Assembly (NCBI RefSeq): GCF_001556045.1
Contig: NZ_LSIC01000028.1
Coordinates: 1-54,522 of the forward strand
Length of the DNA stretch: 54,522 nt
Direction of reading: 5' to 3'
Source of the DNA: Bradyrhizobium sp. CCH5-F6
GTDB lineage: Bacteria; Pseudomonadota; Alphaproteobacteria; Rhizobiales; Xanthobacteraceae
The translations under genes were made by a program, and so were the position numbers. This document shows, piece after piece, positions 24,898 to 35,388 of the stretch. How positions within the stretch are numbered: position 1 is the first letter of the stretch; each line of letters begins with the position of its first letter. Below the pieces are notes generated by a model. The model was not told where the DNA came from. It saw only the letters and a list, made by a program, of their open reading frames with translations, and made no database searches.

Positions 24898-25899
24898 ATG
24901 ACGTCGTTTGGAAGGTTCATTCGCCTGGCGTTGGGCGCCTGGGCGCTGCTTATTTGTGTGACGGTGGCGCCCGCGAGTTCTCAACAGGTCAACCCGACCG
25001 CGAGCTCGGTCAAGGAGCAGCAACTTTTGCAGGAGCTCCACCGGATTCAGGGCCGCGTCAGCATTCCCGATCAGCGCTCCGGCGTTCTCGAGCAGCCGCA
25101 GGGAAGGGAATGGCGGGAATTCCGCAATGTGACGCTGCCTTGGATCGGCGGGATTGCGATCCTCGGCATGATCGTGGGCATCGTGATCTTCTATCTTACC
25201 GTCGGGATGGTGCGTCTCGAAGCCGGACGGTCGGGCCGCGCCATCGTGCGCTTCAACGCGTTTGAGCGGTTCGTGCACTGGCTGACAGCAACCTGCTTCA
25301 TCGTCCTCGCCATTTCCGGGCTGAACATCACGTTCGGTCGGCCGCTGCTGTTGCCGCTGATCGGCTTCGAGGCCTTCTCGGAATGGTCGCAATGGGCGAA
25401 GTTCGCTCACAACTATCTGAGCTTCCCGTTCACCATCGGCGTGGTCGTGATCTTCCTGATGTGGATCGGGGGCAACATCCCGAGCAAGGTGGATATCGAA
25501 TGGGCGAAGCGCGGCGGCGGTTTGATCGGACATGACCATCCGCCGGCGTACCGATTCAATGGCGGCCAGAAGATGATCTACTGGATCGTCGTGGTCGGCG
25601 GCGGACTCGTCTCAGCATCCGGCTATGCGCTGATGTTCCCGTTCTACGGCACCGGCATCGAGGGCATGCAAATGGCCCAGATCGTTCACTCGATCGTGGC
25701 GGTCCTGTTTGTCGCCGCGATGATCGCGCACATCTATATCGGCACCATCGGGATGGAAGGTGCGTTCGAGGCCATGGGCACCGGAGAAGTCGACGTGAAC
25801 TGGGCTCGCGAGCACCACAGCCTCTGGCTCGACGAGCAGATGGGGCGAACGGGTCCGAACGACGGACGACCGCAACCGGCAACTGCCGCGGCCGAATGA
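24898..25899 (+). CDS. fdhC: Formate dehydrogenase gamma subunit, cytochrome b556
   Basis: A 333-residue membrane cytochrome. A signal peptide or first helix (about 8-25) and a periplasmic segment come first, then four or more transmembrane helices. Histidines likely to bind haem b occur in FERFVHWLTATCF, KFAHNYLSF, QIVHSIVAVLF and AHIYIGTIGM. It should transfer electrons from the beta subunit to the quinone pool. The ATG at 24898 was chosen because it begins the signal segment and has GGGGAGGAC upstream. It ends the operon; the small gene at 25925 converges on it. Confidence 0.92.
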   Translation: MTSFGRFIRLALGAWALLICVTVAPASSQQVNPTASSVKEQQLLQELHRIQGRVSIPDQRSGVLEQPQGREWREFRNVTLPWIGGIAILGMIVGIVIFYLTVGMVRLEAGRSGRAIVRFNAFERFVHWLTATCFIVLAISGLNITFGRPLLLPLIGFEAFSEWSQWAKFAHNYLSFPFTIGVVVIFLMWIGGNIPSKVDIEWAKRGGGLIGHDHPPAYRFNGGQKMIYWIVVVGGGLVSASGYALMFPFYGTGIEGMQMAQIVHSIVAVLFVAAMIAHIYIGTIGMEGAFEAMGTGEVDVNWAREHHSLWLDEQMGRTGPNDGRPQPATAAAE

Positions 25900-25924
25900 G
25901 CGGGCACCAGCGCGGCACTCCAAC

Positions 25925-26128
25925 CTACCGAGCCGGCTCTTTCACAAACAGGACGGAGCGATCCTGAAGCTCCTGATCGGGAAGCTTGTTCCCCTGGCCC
26001 GCCTGCATGTCTTGAATGGAAGCCATGCCGTGCTGACCAAGATTGAACACTGCATGCGATCTGAGCATGTTGTTGGCCGCGCTGGCGAGAAGCAGGGCGG
26101 CAATGAGCGAGAGCATGACGCGTTTCAT
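25925..26128 (-). CDS. Small exported protein
   Basis: A 67-residue protein with a signal peptide (MKRVMLSLIAALLLASA) and a short polar mature part (about 45 residues) rich in Gln and Asp, with no cysteine. It resembles small hypothetical periplasmic proteins of Bradyrhizobium, from memory only. It converges with the formate dehydrogenase gamma gene, 25 bases apart. Function unknown. Confidence 0.55.
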   Translation of the reverse strand: MKRVMLSLIAALLLASAANNMLRSHAVFNLGQHGMASIQDMQAGQGNKLPDQELQDRSVLFVKEPAR

Positions 26129-26546
26129 GCGTATCTCCGTCTGCCATCTCCACCCGGGACGACGAATACACCCAGTTTGTCCTGCGGGATGTGAGCCACT
26201 TCACAGCGATCGGTCTCAATCCGTTGGGACGAAGCCTGCTCTGGAAGCCGCCAGAATTTCCGGCATCACATGCCATCATCTTCAGATTGGATGACGGCAG
26301 GCGGCGAGCAAGTCCGTGCACTCCTGCCGACCACCAACTTTGGTCGCCGATCTGACTGTCGGCCCGCCAATAGACGCACCGCATCCCGCGCCAGCACCGC
26401 GGCAGGCTGGGTATGAAATTCTCCCATGAGATCAGCCGTTTGGCTTGGGTTCTCGTCGGCTTTCGGCCGCCCCCGTCGAAAGTGGTCCAGCTCTTGCTCT
26501 TGCCAGTATGAGATGTTTTGATAAACGTCATACTGGGATCAGGTGG
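26129..26546. other. Intergenic region before the nickel/cobalt permease
   Basis: About 420 bases without a supported gene. The only feature seen is the NikR-type operator near the right end. Open frames running through this stretch into the permease gene are ruled out as coding by the operator position. Confidence 0.5.
26503..26536. promoter_or_regulatory. NikR operator
   Basis: GTATGA at 26506-26511 and TCATAC at 26528-26533 are separated by exactly 16 bases, which is the known NikR recognition sequence GTATGA-N16-TCATAC. The arms extend further to a perfect 9-bp inverted repeat, CCAGTATGA/TCATACTGG. It ends 10 bases before the permease start codon, so bound NikR would block its transcription when nickel is plentiful. 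No nikR gene lies in the window. Confidence 0.92.
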
Positions 26547-27626
26547 ATGGAACGAGCGGTGAGGCGGAGTTTGCGGGCGGTCGAGCCCGGTGTGGCGTTG
26601 CTGTTCGGCGGGCTCATCGCCGCCAACGTCGCCGCGTGGGTCTTCGCCTTCGCGCTGTTCGGCGACCGGCCGACGGTGATGGCGACAGCGCTGCTGGCCT
26701 GGGTGTTCGGCCTGCGCCACGCCGTCGATGCCGATCACATCGCGGCCATCGACAACGTCGTGCGCAAGCTCATGCAGGCGGGCGGAGCGCCGCGGAGCGT
26801 CGGCCTCTATTTCGCGCTCGGCCATTCCACCGTGGTCGTGGTCGCGACCATTCTGCTCGCGCTCGGGGTGGTGAGCCTCGGCGGCGACAGCCTGCTCGAG
26901 GAGATCGGCGGCTTCGTCGGCACCTCGGTATCGGCGCTGTTCCTGCTCGCGGTCGCTGCCATCAATCTCGTCATCTTCGCCGGCCTGTGGCGGACGTTTC
27001 GCGCGGCGCGGGAGCAGGGGGTGCACGATGCTGCGCAGCTCGAGGCGCTTCTCGGCAATCGCGGCGTCCTGGCGCGGCTGCTCGGCCCGATGTTCCGCAT
27101 GGTGACGAAGCCGTGGCACATGTATCCGCTCGGCTTCCTGTTCGGCCTCGGCTTCGACACCGCGACCGAGATCGGTCTGCTCAGCATCTCCGCCAGCGAA
27201 GCCGCGCGCGGCACCTCGCTCGCCGCCATCCTGGTCTTCCCGGCGCTGTTCGCATCGGGCATGGCGCTGGTCGACACCGCCGATTCCGCGCTGATGGTGA
27301 GTGCCTATCGCTGGGCCTACGTCGATCCCTTGCGAAAGCTCTGGTACAACCTCACGATCACGGGGGCGTCCGTCGCGGTCGCGCTCTTCATCGGCGGCAT
27401 CGAGGCGCTTGGCCTGATCGGCGATCGGCTCGGTCTCTCCGGCGGCATGTGGACGCTGATCGAGGGTCTCAACGAGTCGCTTGCCAATGTCGGCTTCGCC
27501 GTGATCGCGCTGTTCGCGATCGCGTGGCTCGTCTCGGTCGTGCTGTATCGCCGCATGCTTGCGGATGGCCGCCGCCGTGCGGGGACGGACGCTCTGGAAT
27601 GCGCCGATGCGACCGAGGCGGCCTGA
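26547..27626 (+). CDS. NiCoT-family nickel/cobalt permease, NikR-controlled
   Basis: A 359-residue membrane protein with about eight helices. The family signature is R57-H58-A-V-D61-A-D63-H64-I in helix 2, joined by ALGHSTVVV, LGFDTATEIGLL and the GMALVDTADSALM motif. NiCoT proteins import Ni(II) or Co(II) across the inner membrane. The operator in front points to nickel as the substrate. The frame stays open 102 bases upstream, but the NikR site lies there, so ATG 26547 (AGGTGG just before it) is the real start. Nickel would serve urease or hydrogenase, neither of which is in this window. It converges with glgX. Confidence 0.93.
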   Translation: MERAVRRSLRAVEPGVALLFGGLIAANVAAWVFAFALFGDRPTVMATALLAWVFGLRHAVDADHIAAIDNVVRKLMQAGGAPRSVGLYFALGHSTVVVVATILLALGVVSLGGDSLLEEIGGFVGTSVSALFLLAVAAINLVIFAGLWRTFRAAREQGVHDAAQLEALLGNRGVLARLLGPMFRMVTKPWHMYPLGFLFGLGFDTATEIGLLSISASEAARGTSLAAILVFPALFASGMALVDTADSALMVSAYRWAYVDPLRKLWYNLTITGASVAVALFIGGIEALGLIGDRLGLSGGMWTLIEGLNESLANVGFAVIALFAIAWLVSVVLYRRMLADGRRRAGTDALECADATEAA

Positions 27627-27678
27627 GCCCGGTCGTCGTCGCGGTGCGCTGACGGCAGTGTCGGCCTTAACCTAAGGC

Positions 27679-27702
27679 GCGATGACGATTCATTCTCATC
27701 GC
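27679..27702. terminator. Possible hairpin between convergent genes
   Basis: GCGATGA (27679-27685) pairs with TCATCGC (27696-27702) around a 10-base loop in the 84-base gap between the nickel permease and glgX. There is no U-run on either strand, so a terminator role is only suggested by position. Confidence 0.3.
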
Positions 27703-27710
27703 AGCGCGCT

Positions 27711-29948
27711 TCAGCCCGGCAGAGGTGTGTCGGCGATGTCCAACAGCGCACCAAGACCTTGCCGCAGGCGGCGCGTCGCGATGTTATCGTTGGCAAGCCC
27801 AAACACCAGCAGGGATCGCCCGGTCACCGCGTAAGCGTGCCCGAACTCGAACTCGGCCATCGGTGCGTCAGGCCGGTTGGTGTCGATCAGGCCCAGCCAG
27901 CTGCGGCCGTCGGCGACCTCCGGCAGGGTAAAGTTCACGACGTCATGATGCGCGTTGTAGACCAGCAGCATGGTCGCGTCCGAGCCCCGGCGCCTGATCC
28001 CGGTCTCCTGCGCGCGTCCGTCCAGCAGCATTCCGAAGCATTTGGCATTGCCGTCATGCCATTGCTCGGTCGTCATCTCCTCGCCGGACGGCGACAGCCA
28101 GGTCACGTCTTTGACGCCGAGATCCTCGTTGTGCGAACCGACCAGGAAGCGGCTGCGGTAGAGGATGGGAAATGCCTTGCGGGTGGCAATCAGCTTGCGG
28201 GCGAATTCGCGAAGGCTGCGGCCGTTCGCGGTGATGCCCATCCAGTCGAGCCAGGTGGTTTCGTTGTCTTGGGCGTAGGCGTTGTTGTTGCCGTTCTGTG
28301 TGTGCCCGAACTCGTCTCCGGCGAGCAGCATCGGCGTGCCGTGGGAGAGCAGCATCGTCGCCAGCAGATTCCGCTTCTGGCGTTCGCGCAGCGCGGTGAT
28401 CTCCGGGTCGTCGGTGGGCCCTTCGGCACCACAGTTCCAGGAATGGTTGTTGCTGTGACCGTCGCGATTGTCCTCGCCGTTCGCCTCGTTGTGCTTTTCG
28501 TTGTACGAGACGAGATCGTTCAGATTGAAGCCGTCATGGGCCGTGACGAAGTTGACGCTGGCCCACGGCCGGCGTCCGCGCTTGTTGAAGAGATCGCCTG
28601 AGCCGGAAATGCGCTTGGCAAAGTCGGCCAGCGTGCCGGGATCGCCTTTCCAGAACGCGCGTACGGTGTCCCTGAACTTGTCGTTCCACTCGGCCCAACC
28701 GGGCGGAAACTGACCGACCTGGTAGCCACCGGGCCCGATGTCCCAGGGCTCGGCGATCAGCTTGACGCTGGAGAGCACCGGGTCCTGGCGACACGCGTCG
28801 AGGAAGCCTCCGCCTTCGTCGAAGCCATAGGGTTCTCGCGCGAGGATGGTGGCAAGATCGAAACGGAAACCGTCGACACGCATCTCCGTCGCCCAGTAGC
28901 GCAGGGAATCGGCGACCAGCTGAAGCACGCGCTGATGCGACAGATTGACGGTGTTTCCGGTCCCCGTATCGTTGATGTAGTAGCGCTTCTTGTCCGGCAG
29001 CAGGCGGTAATAGCTGGCGTTGTCGATACCTTTGAACGACAGGGTCGGGCCGAGCTCATTGCCTTCCGCGGTGTGATTGTACACGACGTCGAGAATGATC
29101 TCGATGCCGTGGGCGTGAAACTGGTTGACCATGGCCTTGAATTCGTTCGCGGAGGGCGCCTTGAGGTAGCGTGGGTCCGGCGCGAAGAAGGCGATGGAAT
29201 TGTAACCCCAGTAATTGCGCAGGCCTTTCTCGACCAGGTAGCTGTCGTCGACGAAGGCATGGATCGGTAGCAGCTCGGCGCTGGTGATGCCGAGCGATCG
29301 CAGATAGGCCGGGACGTCCGAATGCGCCAGGCCCGAGAACGTGCCGCGGTCGGCTTCCGGCACCAGCGGATGCAGCTGGGTGTACCCCTTGACGTGCATC
29401 TCGTAGACGATCGTCCGCTCCCAAGGCACTTCCGGCTTGCGCGATGCGCCCCAGGTGAAGGCGGGATCGATGACCCGGCATTTCTGCATCAACGGAGCGC
29501 TGTCGCGTTCGTCGTAGGAGAGATCCTTGTCGGCATGGTCGAGCTGGTAGCCGAACAGCTCCGGTCCCCAGCGAAGCTGGCCGACCAGCTGCCTGGCGTA
29601 GGGATCGAGCACGAGCTTGTTGGGATTGAAGCGGTGGCCGGCGTCGGGTTCATAAGGGCCATGGACGCGGTAGCCGTAGACGGTGCCGGGGCGGGCGGAC
29701 CGCAGATAGCCGTGCCAGACTTCGTCGGTGTATTCGGGAAGCTCGATGCGCTCAAGCTCGGTTTCGCCGGTATCATCGAACAGGCACAGCTCAACCTTGG
29801 TGGCATGGGCCGAAAACAGCGCGAAGTTGACCCCCAGCCCATCCCAGGTGGCGCCGAGCGGAAACGGCCTGCCCTCGGTGACCCGGGTTCGTCGCAGGCT
29901 CGATGCCGCCTGCGTCAGGGCATCGTCTGAATGTACGGGTTGGTCCAT
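27711..29948 (-). CDS. glgX: Glycogen debranching enzyme GlgX
   Basis: A 745-residue GH13 enzyme that removes short alpha-1,6 branches from glycogen. A CBM48 domain lies at about 25-130, followed by the catalytic barrel with nucleophile D364 (VDGFRFDLAT), acid E400 (KLIAEPWD) and transition-state Asp D472 (TAHDGFN). The C-terminal domain is complete. GTG and TTG codons extend the frame slightly, but ATG 29948 with GGTGGAAA upstream is preferred. It follows the DUF3606 gene by 21 bases on the same strand and is divergent from treZ, so the block joins glycogen breakdown to trehalose formation. Confidence 0.94.
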   Translation of the reverse strand: MDQPVHSDDALTQAASSLRRTRVTEGRPFPLGATWDGLGVNFALFSAHATKVELCLFDDTGETELERIELPEYTDEVWHGYLRSARPGTVYGYRVHGPYEPDAGHRFNPNKLVLDPYARQLVGQLRWGPELFGYQLDHADKDLSYDERDSAPLMQKCRVIDPAFTWGASRKPEVPWERTIVYEMHVKGYTQLHPLVPEADRGTFSGLAHSDVPAYLRSLGITSAELLPIHAFVDDSYLVEKGLRNYWGYNSIAFFAPDPRYLKAPSANEFKAMVNQFHAHGIEIILDVVYNHTAEGNELGPTLSFKGIDNASYYRLLPDKKRYYINDTGTGNTVNLSHQRVLQLVADSLRYWATEMRVDGFRFDLATILAREPYGFDEGGGFLDACRQDPVLSSVKLIAEPWDIGPGGYQVGQFPPGWAEWNDKFRDTVRAFWKGDPGTLADFAKRISGSGDLFNKRGRRPWASVNFVTAHDGFNLNDLVSYNEKHNEANGEDNRDGHSNNHSWNCGAEGPTDDPEITALRERQKRNLLATMLLSHGTPMLLAGDEFGHTQNGNNNAYAQDNETTWLDWMGITANGRSLREFARKLIATRKAFPILYRSRFLVGSHNEDLGVKDVTWLSPSGEEMTTEQWHDGNAKCFGMLLDGRAQETGIRRRGSDATMLLVYNAHHDVVNFTLPEVADGRSWLGLIDTNRPDAPMAEFEFGHAYAVTGRSLLVFGLANDNIATRRLRQGLGALLDIADTPLPG

Positions 29949-29969
29949 CTTTTCCACCAAGAAAGGCCA

Positions 29970-30251
29970 TCAGGACGTCGGCGCGATCGCGGTCACCCCA
30001 AGTGCCGGCTGCTCGCCGGCGACTGCCGACGTGATCGCAGCGGCGGGCGGCAAATCGGCCGGCTTGGCCGGTGCGGCTGCTCTTTTCAGGGCCGCCTCCT
30101 TGCTGATGGCCGAAATCGAGTTGCCAATCCGACCGACGATGCTGGTCAGTTCAGCGTCGGATAGTCCGAGGCGCTTTTTGACCAGGCGCACTTGGGCGCG
30201 GTCGGTCAGATCGAGTTTATTGCGGATCGGTTGCGGCTTCGCGGGGCGCAT
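29970..30251 (-). CDS. DUF3606 small protein
   Basis: A 93-residue protein. The DUF3606 core covers about residues 10-52 with DLTDRAQVRLVKKRLGLSDA, ELTSIVGRIGNSISAISKE, a helical pattern often found as a small stand-alone domain in rhizobia. The C-terminal 40 residues are Ala/Pro-rich and probably disordered. It precedes glgX in the same direction and is divergent from treZ with about 160 bases between. Function unknown. Confidence 0.7.
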   Translation of the reverse strand: MRPAKPQPIRNKLDLTDRAQVRLVKKRLGLSDAELTSIVGRIGNSISAISKEAALKRAAAPAKPADLPPAAAITSAVAGEQPALGVTAIAPTS

Positions 30252-30412
30252 GGCGACAGCTCCTGTCTGGCACGGTAACCGTCGCGCCGCTGATTCTGTT
30301 CCCAACAAGCTGCAACTGCCCGGCGCCGGCGCCGTGGAGGAACGAACGCACGCAGCTCCGCTTTGTCGTCCCGACGCGTGCAACGATCTTGAAGCATGCC
30401 AGGGCGTGAGGC

Positions 30413-32263
<1,851 letters not shown>

Positions 32264-32481
32264 TCGGCACGCAAATCCGAACCGAGCTCGGAAGCGACAG
32301 CCTCTGCGATGATGGCATCATGCCCCTGTTTTGCCCGACGAGTCAAAGCGGTCGGCGCGTCGATTTGGCTTCAGAATTCTCCTTTGAAGACAACGACATC
32401 TCTACTGTGCATGGGGTTGTTTTCGCACTTTTGATGCCGCCAGAATCCTTCAGAGAGACGCCGAGGCGTCATCCGTTGGCG

Positions 32482-33843
32482 TCAGGTTCGCAGGATGGCT
32501 TCGATCGCTTGCGCCGCGCCAAGCAGCGAGCGGTCCTGTCCGCGCGCAGCGATGATCTGAAGACCGAATGGAAGTCCGCACCGATCGGTCCCGCACGGAA
32601 TCGAAATCGCCGGCAGGCGGGCATGATTGACGAAGGGCGTGAACGCCGCGTGGGCGCGCGGACTTACGGCTTTTCCGCCGATCATGTCCGGGCCGAGTTG
32701 CGTCAGCGGCCAGGCGACGCATGGAACGGTGGGCGTCAGCAGCAGGTCAAATTCGGTGAAGAAGGCTGCGAAGGCATTGGCGATCGCGGCGCTCGCGAGC
32801 AGCGCTCCGGCAACGTCCGCACCCGACCATGAGAGACCTCGTTCGATCTGCTTGGCGATATCGGGATCGAAGACAGCCGGATCCTTGCGGAAGGTTTCGC
32901 CATAGAGCGCAGCGAGCCCCGCATGCTGGAGCGGCATGATGGCGTCTTCCGTCGCGCCTGCAGGCCAGACCGGGTCGCGTCTTGCGATGCGCAAGCCCTT
33001 CCTGGAAAGCCGATCGACGGCGGAGGCGAGCCCGTCCGCGACGACGTCATCGATCGCGACGTCGAGACCGAGGCGCGGCGAGAACGCGATGCGCTGACCG
33101 ACGATGTCTTCGGCCTGCGGTGCAACCACGGCAGAATCCGGATCGCGCGGATCGGCGCCGACCATGGCTTCGAACGCCAGTGCGACATCGGCCGCATCGG
33201 ATGCGATCGGTGCGATGACGGAGAGGCCGAAGAAGGGTTCGGCGAAACCTGGCCCGTAGGGAATCGCGCCATAGGACGGCTTGAAGCCTGCGACACCGAC
33301 ATGGGCCGGCGGCCTGCGGCTCGAGCCGCCTGCATCGGTGCCGATCGCGAGCGGCACGAGGCCGGCCGCAACTGCCGCCGCCGGGCCCCCCGACGATCCG
33401 CCTGGGGTCAGCTTGGGATCGAGCGGATGCCGCGTTGGTCCATACAGCGGCGAGGTGGTGACGCCCTTGCAGGCGAACTCGGATGTTGCACCGATGCCGA
33501 CCACGACCGCTCCGGCCTTGCGCAGGCGCTCGATCGCGATGGCATCGCGCGGTGCGACGAAATCGCGAAACAGGCGCGAGCCCTGCGTCACGCGCCAGCC
33601 GCCGACCCAGATGTTGTCCTTGACGATAACGGGGACGCCGGCGAGCGGCATCGCTTCGCCGGCTCGCAGGCGATCATCCACCGCCGCAGCGTCGGCCAGC
33701 GTGCGTGCGGGATCGATCGTGACGACCGCGTTCAACGCCCTGGTGGCGTCAATTCGCGAGAGCGCCGCCTTTGCGGTTTCGACGGCGCTCGTCCGCCCGG
33801 CCGCGACATCGGCCGCGATCTCGCGGGCACTATGCGTTGGCAT
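32482..33843 (-). CDS. Amidase (amidase-signature family)
   Basis: A 453-residue amidase-signature hydrolase with the Ser-cisSer-Lys triad: Lys in VPVIVKDNIWVGG, the glycine/serine loop TPGGSSGGPAAAVAAG, and the nucleophile Ser in GTDAGGSSRRP. It is of full length, with the C-terminal FGLQIIAARGQDRSLL. The ATG at 33843 has GGGGAGG eight bases upstream; another ATG two codons earlier is too close to that site. It overlaps the end of the upstream MFS gene by about 14 bases, so uptake and hydrolysis are coupled. Substrate is unknown; with the hydantoin and ureide genes nearby an N-carbamoyl or cyclic-amide product is possible. Confidence 0.87.
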   Translation of the reverse strand: MPTHSAREIAADVAAGRTSAVETAKAALSRIDATRALNAVVTIDPARTLADAAAVDDRLRAGEAMPLAGVPVIVKDNIWVGGWRVTQGSRLFRDFVAPRDAIAIERLRKAGAVVVGIGATSEFACKGVTTSPLYGPTRHPLDPKLTPGGSSGGPAAAVAAGLVPLAIGTDAGGSSRRPPAHVGVAGFKPSYGAIPYGPGFAEPFFGLSVIAPIASDAADVALAFEAMVGADPRDPDSAVVAPQAEDIVGQRIAFSPRLGLDVAIDDVVADGLASAVDRLSRKGLRIARRDPVWPAGATEDAIMPLQHAGLAALYGETFRKDPAVFDPDIAKQIERGLSWSGADVAGALLASAAIANAFAAFFTEFDLLLTPTVPCVAWPLTQLGPDMIGGKAVSPRAHAAFTPFVNHARLPAISIPCGTDRCGLPFGLQIIAARGQDRSLLGAAQAIEAILRT

Positions 33844-35026
33844 TGTCATGGCCTCCCCAGAACAGGGCCACCGTGCCGCACAGGGCGAGGCACGCCAAGG
33901 CGAAGAAGGCCGCGCCGAGGCCGGCCACACCATCAAGGATTGAAACGAGCGCCGGCGCCGCCAGCAGGCCGGCATAGGACGCGGTCAGCACCGCGCCGGT
34001 GGTTTCACCGATCCGGTCCTGCGGGGCGAGGCGGGCGATCTCGGCGATGAAGACCCCATTCCAGCCCGAGGCAGTCAAGCCGAACAGCGTCGCAATCGCG
34101 AACTGCCAGCTGCGACTGAGTGATCCGCCGTCGAGGCCGAGCAGCGCGGCGCAAAAGGCCATGCCGATACCGATGACGATGAGCACCATCCGCGACGCAT
34201 CGAGGCGCATCGCCACAAATCCCCAGCCGAGCCGGCCGACGAGGCCGCCGGCTTGCGCGCAGGCGAGCGCCATGCCGGCCTCGATATGGCTGAGGCCGAG
34301 TTCACGCGTGCCGAGCGTGACGAAGACCGTGTTGAGCGACACCTGCATCGCGCTGAACGGCATCGAGGCCAGCGCCAGCATCGCGATGCGCCGGTCCGCC
34401 GTCATCAGCGCCAGCCGCGCGCGGAGATCGAGCGACGGGGGCGGGACGAGCTTGACGGCGTAGGCCGGCCGCAAGCCTTCAAACAGAACGATCGCGAGCA
34501 GCGCGCAGAGGCCAACCACCGCATAGCACCAGGCCGGCCCGAACGCGATGGCGATCGCGGGCAGGGCCAGTGAGCCGCAGACGGCGCCAATCTGGTTGCC
34601 GGTCTGGCGCACCGAGAACACGAAGGCGCGCCGCTCGGCAGTCACGAGCCGCGCCAGCAGCGCCGCGCTCGCGGGCGTCTCGGGCCCCATGGCAAGGCCG
34701 ATGCACAGGCCTGCGGCCAGCAGGGCGGCGCTTGATCCAAGCGAAGCCAGTGCCATGCCGACGACGATGGCCGCCGCGCAGAGGCTCGCGATCCGCAGCG
34801 AGCCCACCCGCGCGATGAAGCCGCCGCCCCAGAACGAGGCGGGGATGCCGACTGCGAACACCGCGCAGGAGAACATCGAGAGCTGCCAGACCTCGATATG
34901 AGCGCGGGGCGCGACCACGCCCGGCGCGAACAAGGCCAGCGCAACGAGAGCCTGCAGCGAGGTCATCGCGCCAAGCGCCGGCAGCAATGCGGGTGCTGGC
35001 CGACCGACCGTGTTTCCGTCTACCAT
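33830..35026 (-). CDS. MFS transporter
   Basis: A 398-residue polytopic membrane protein with about 12 hydrophobic segments, typical of the major facilitator superfamily. The cytosolic loop between helices 2 and 3 carries GFIARVGSLRIASL, and GMALACAQAGGLVGRLGWGF marks the second half. No substrate class can be assigned. The start ATG at 35026 lies only 26 bases from the divergent hydroxyisourate-hydrolase-like gene, so the two promoters must overlap each other or the genes. It is translationally coupled to the amidase that follows. Confidence 0.85.
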   Translation of the reverse strand: MVDGNTVGRPAPALLPALGAMTSLQALVALALFAPGVVAPRAHIEVWQLSMFSCAVFAVGIPASFWGGGFIARVGSLRIASLCAAAIVVGMALASLGSSAALLAAGLCIGLAMGPETPASAALLARLVTAERRAFVFSVRQTGNQIGAVCGSLALPAIAIAFGPAWCYAVVGLCALLAIVLFEGLRPAYAVKLVPPPSLDLRARLALMTADRRIAMLALASMPFSAMQVSLNTVFVTLGTRELGLSHIEAGMALACAQAGGLVGRLGWGFVAMRLDASRMVLIVIGIGMAFCAALLGLDGGSLSRSWQFAIATLFGLTASGWNGVFIAEIARLAPQDRIGETTGAVLTASYAGLLAAPALVSILDGVAGLGAAFFALACLALCGTVALFWGGHDNANA

Positions 35027-35052
35027 GGTCGCGTGCTCAAGGGAGGAACATC

Positions 35053-35388
35053 GTGGCAGGTGGCATTTCCATTCACGCGGTCGATGTGGCGAGCGGCCGC
35101 CCGGCGCAGGGGCTGCGCGTCGAGATATGGCGGATCGATCCGGATTCCTCGCGCATCGCCGACGGGCGGCTCGGTGCCAACGGCGCGCTCGATCATCCCG
35201 TCGCGCAAGGCGCAGGCGTGACGGCCGGCGAGTACGAGGTGCTGTTTCATCTCGGCGAGTTCTTTTCCGAAAGCGGCGGCTTCCTGACCGTGACGCCGTT
35301 CCGCTTCCGCATCAAGAACGTTGACGAGCATTTTCACCTGCCGCTGAAATTCACGCGCTGGGGCTACTCGCTGTTCCGAGGCGCCTGA
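35053..35388 (+). CDS. Transthyretin-like/5-hydroxyisourate hydrolase-like protein with altered C-terminus
   Basis: A 111-residue protein starting at GTG 35053, with GGGAGGA seven bases upstream. It has the transthyretin-related fold: SIHAVDVASGRPAQGL with catalytic H8, R39 in ADGRLG, and H95 in EHFHLPL. 5-Hydroxyisourate hydrolases end in the tetrapeptide YRGS; here the end is FRGA, with Tyr to Phe and Ser to Ala changes. It may act on a related cyclic ureide and not on hydroxyisourate itself. The urate-oxidase and OHCU decarboxylase partners are absent from the window. The stop directly abuts the stop of the convergent permease gene. Confidence 0.82.
   Translation: MAGGISIHAVDVASGRPAQGLRVEIWRIDPDSSRIADGRLGANGALDHPVAQGAGVTAGEYEVLFHLGEFFSESGGFLTVTPFRFRIKNVDEHFHLPLKFTRWGYSLFRGA

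Noticed and set aside
26445..26546. Upstream extension of the nickel permease gene
   Set aside because: The NikR operator lies inside it, so it is control DNA; the ATG at 26547 has its own ribosome binding site.
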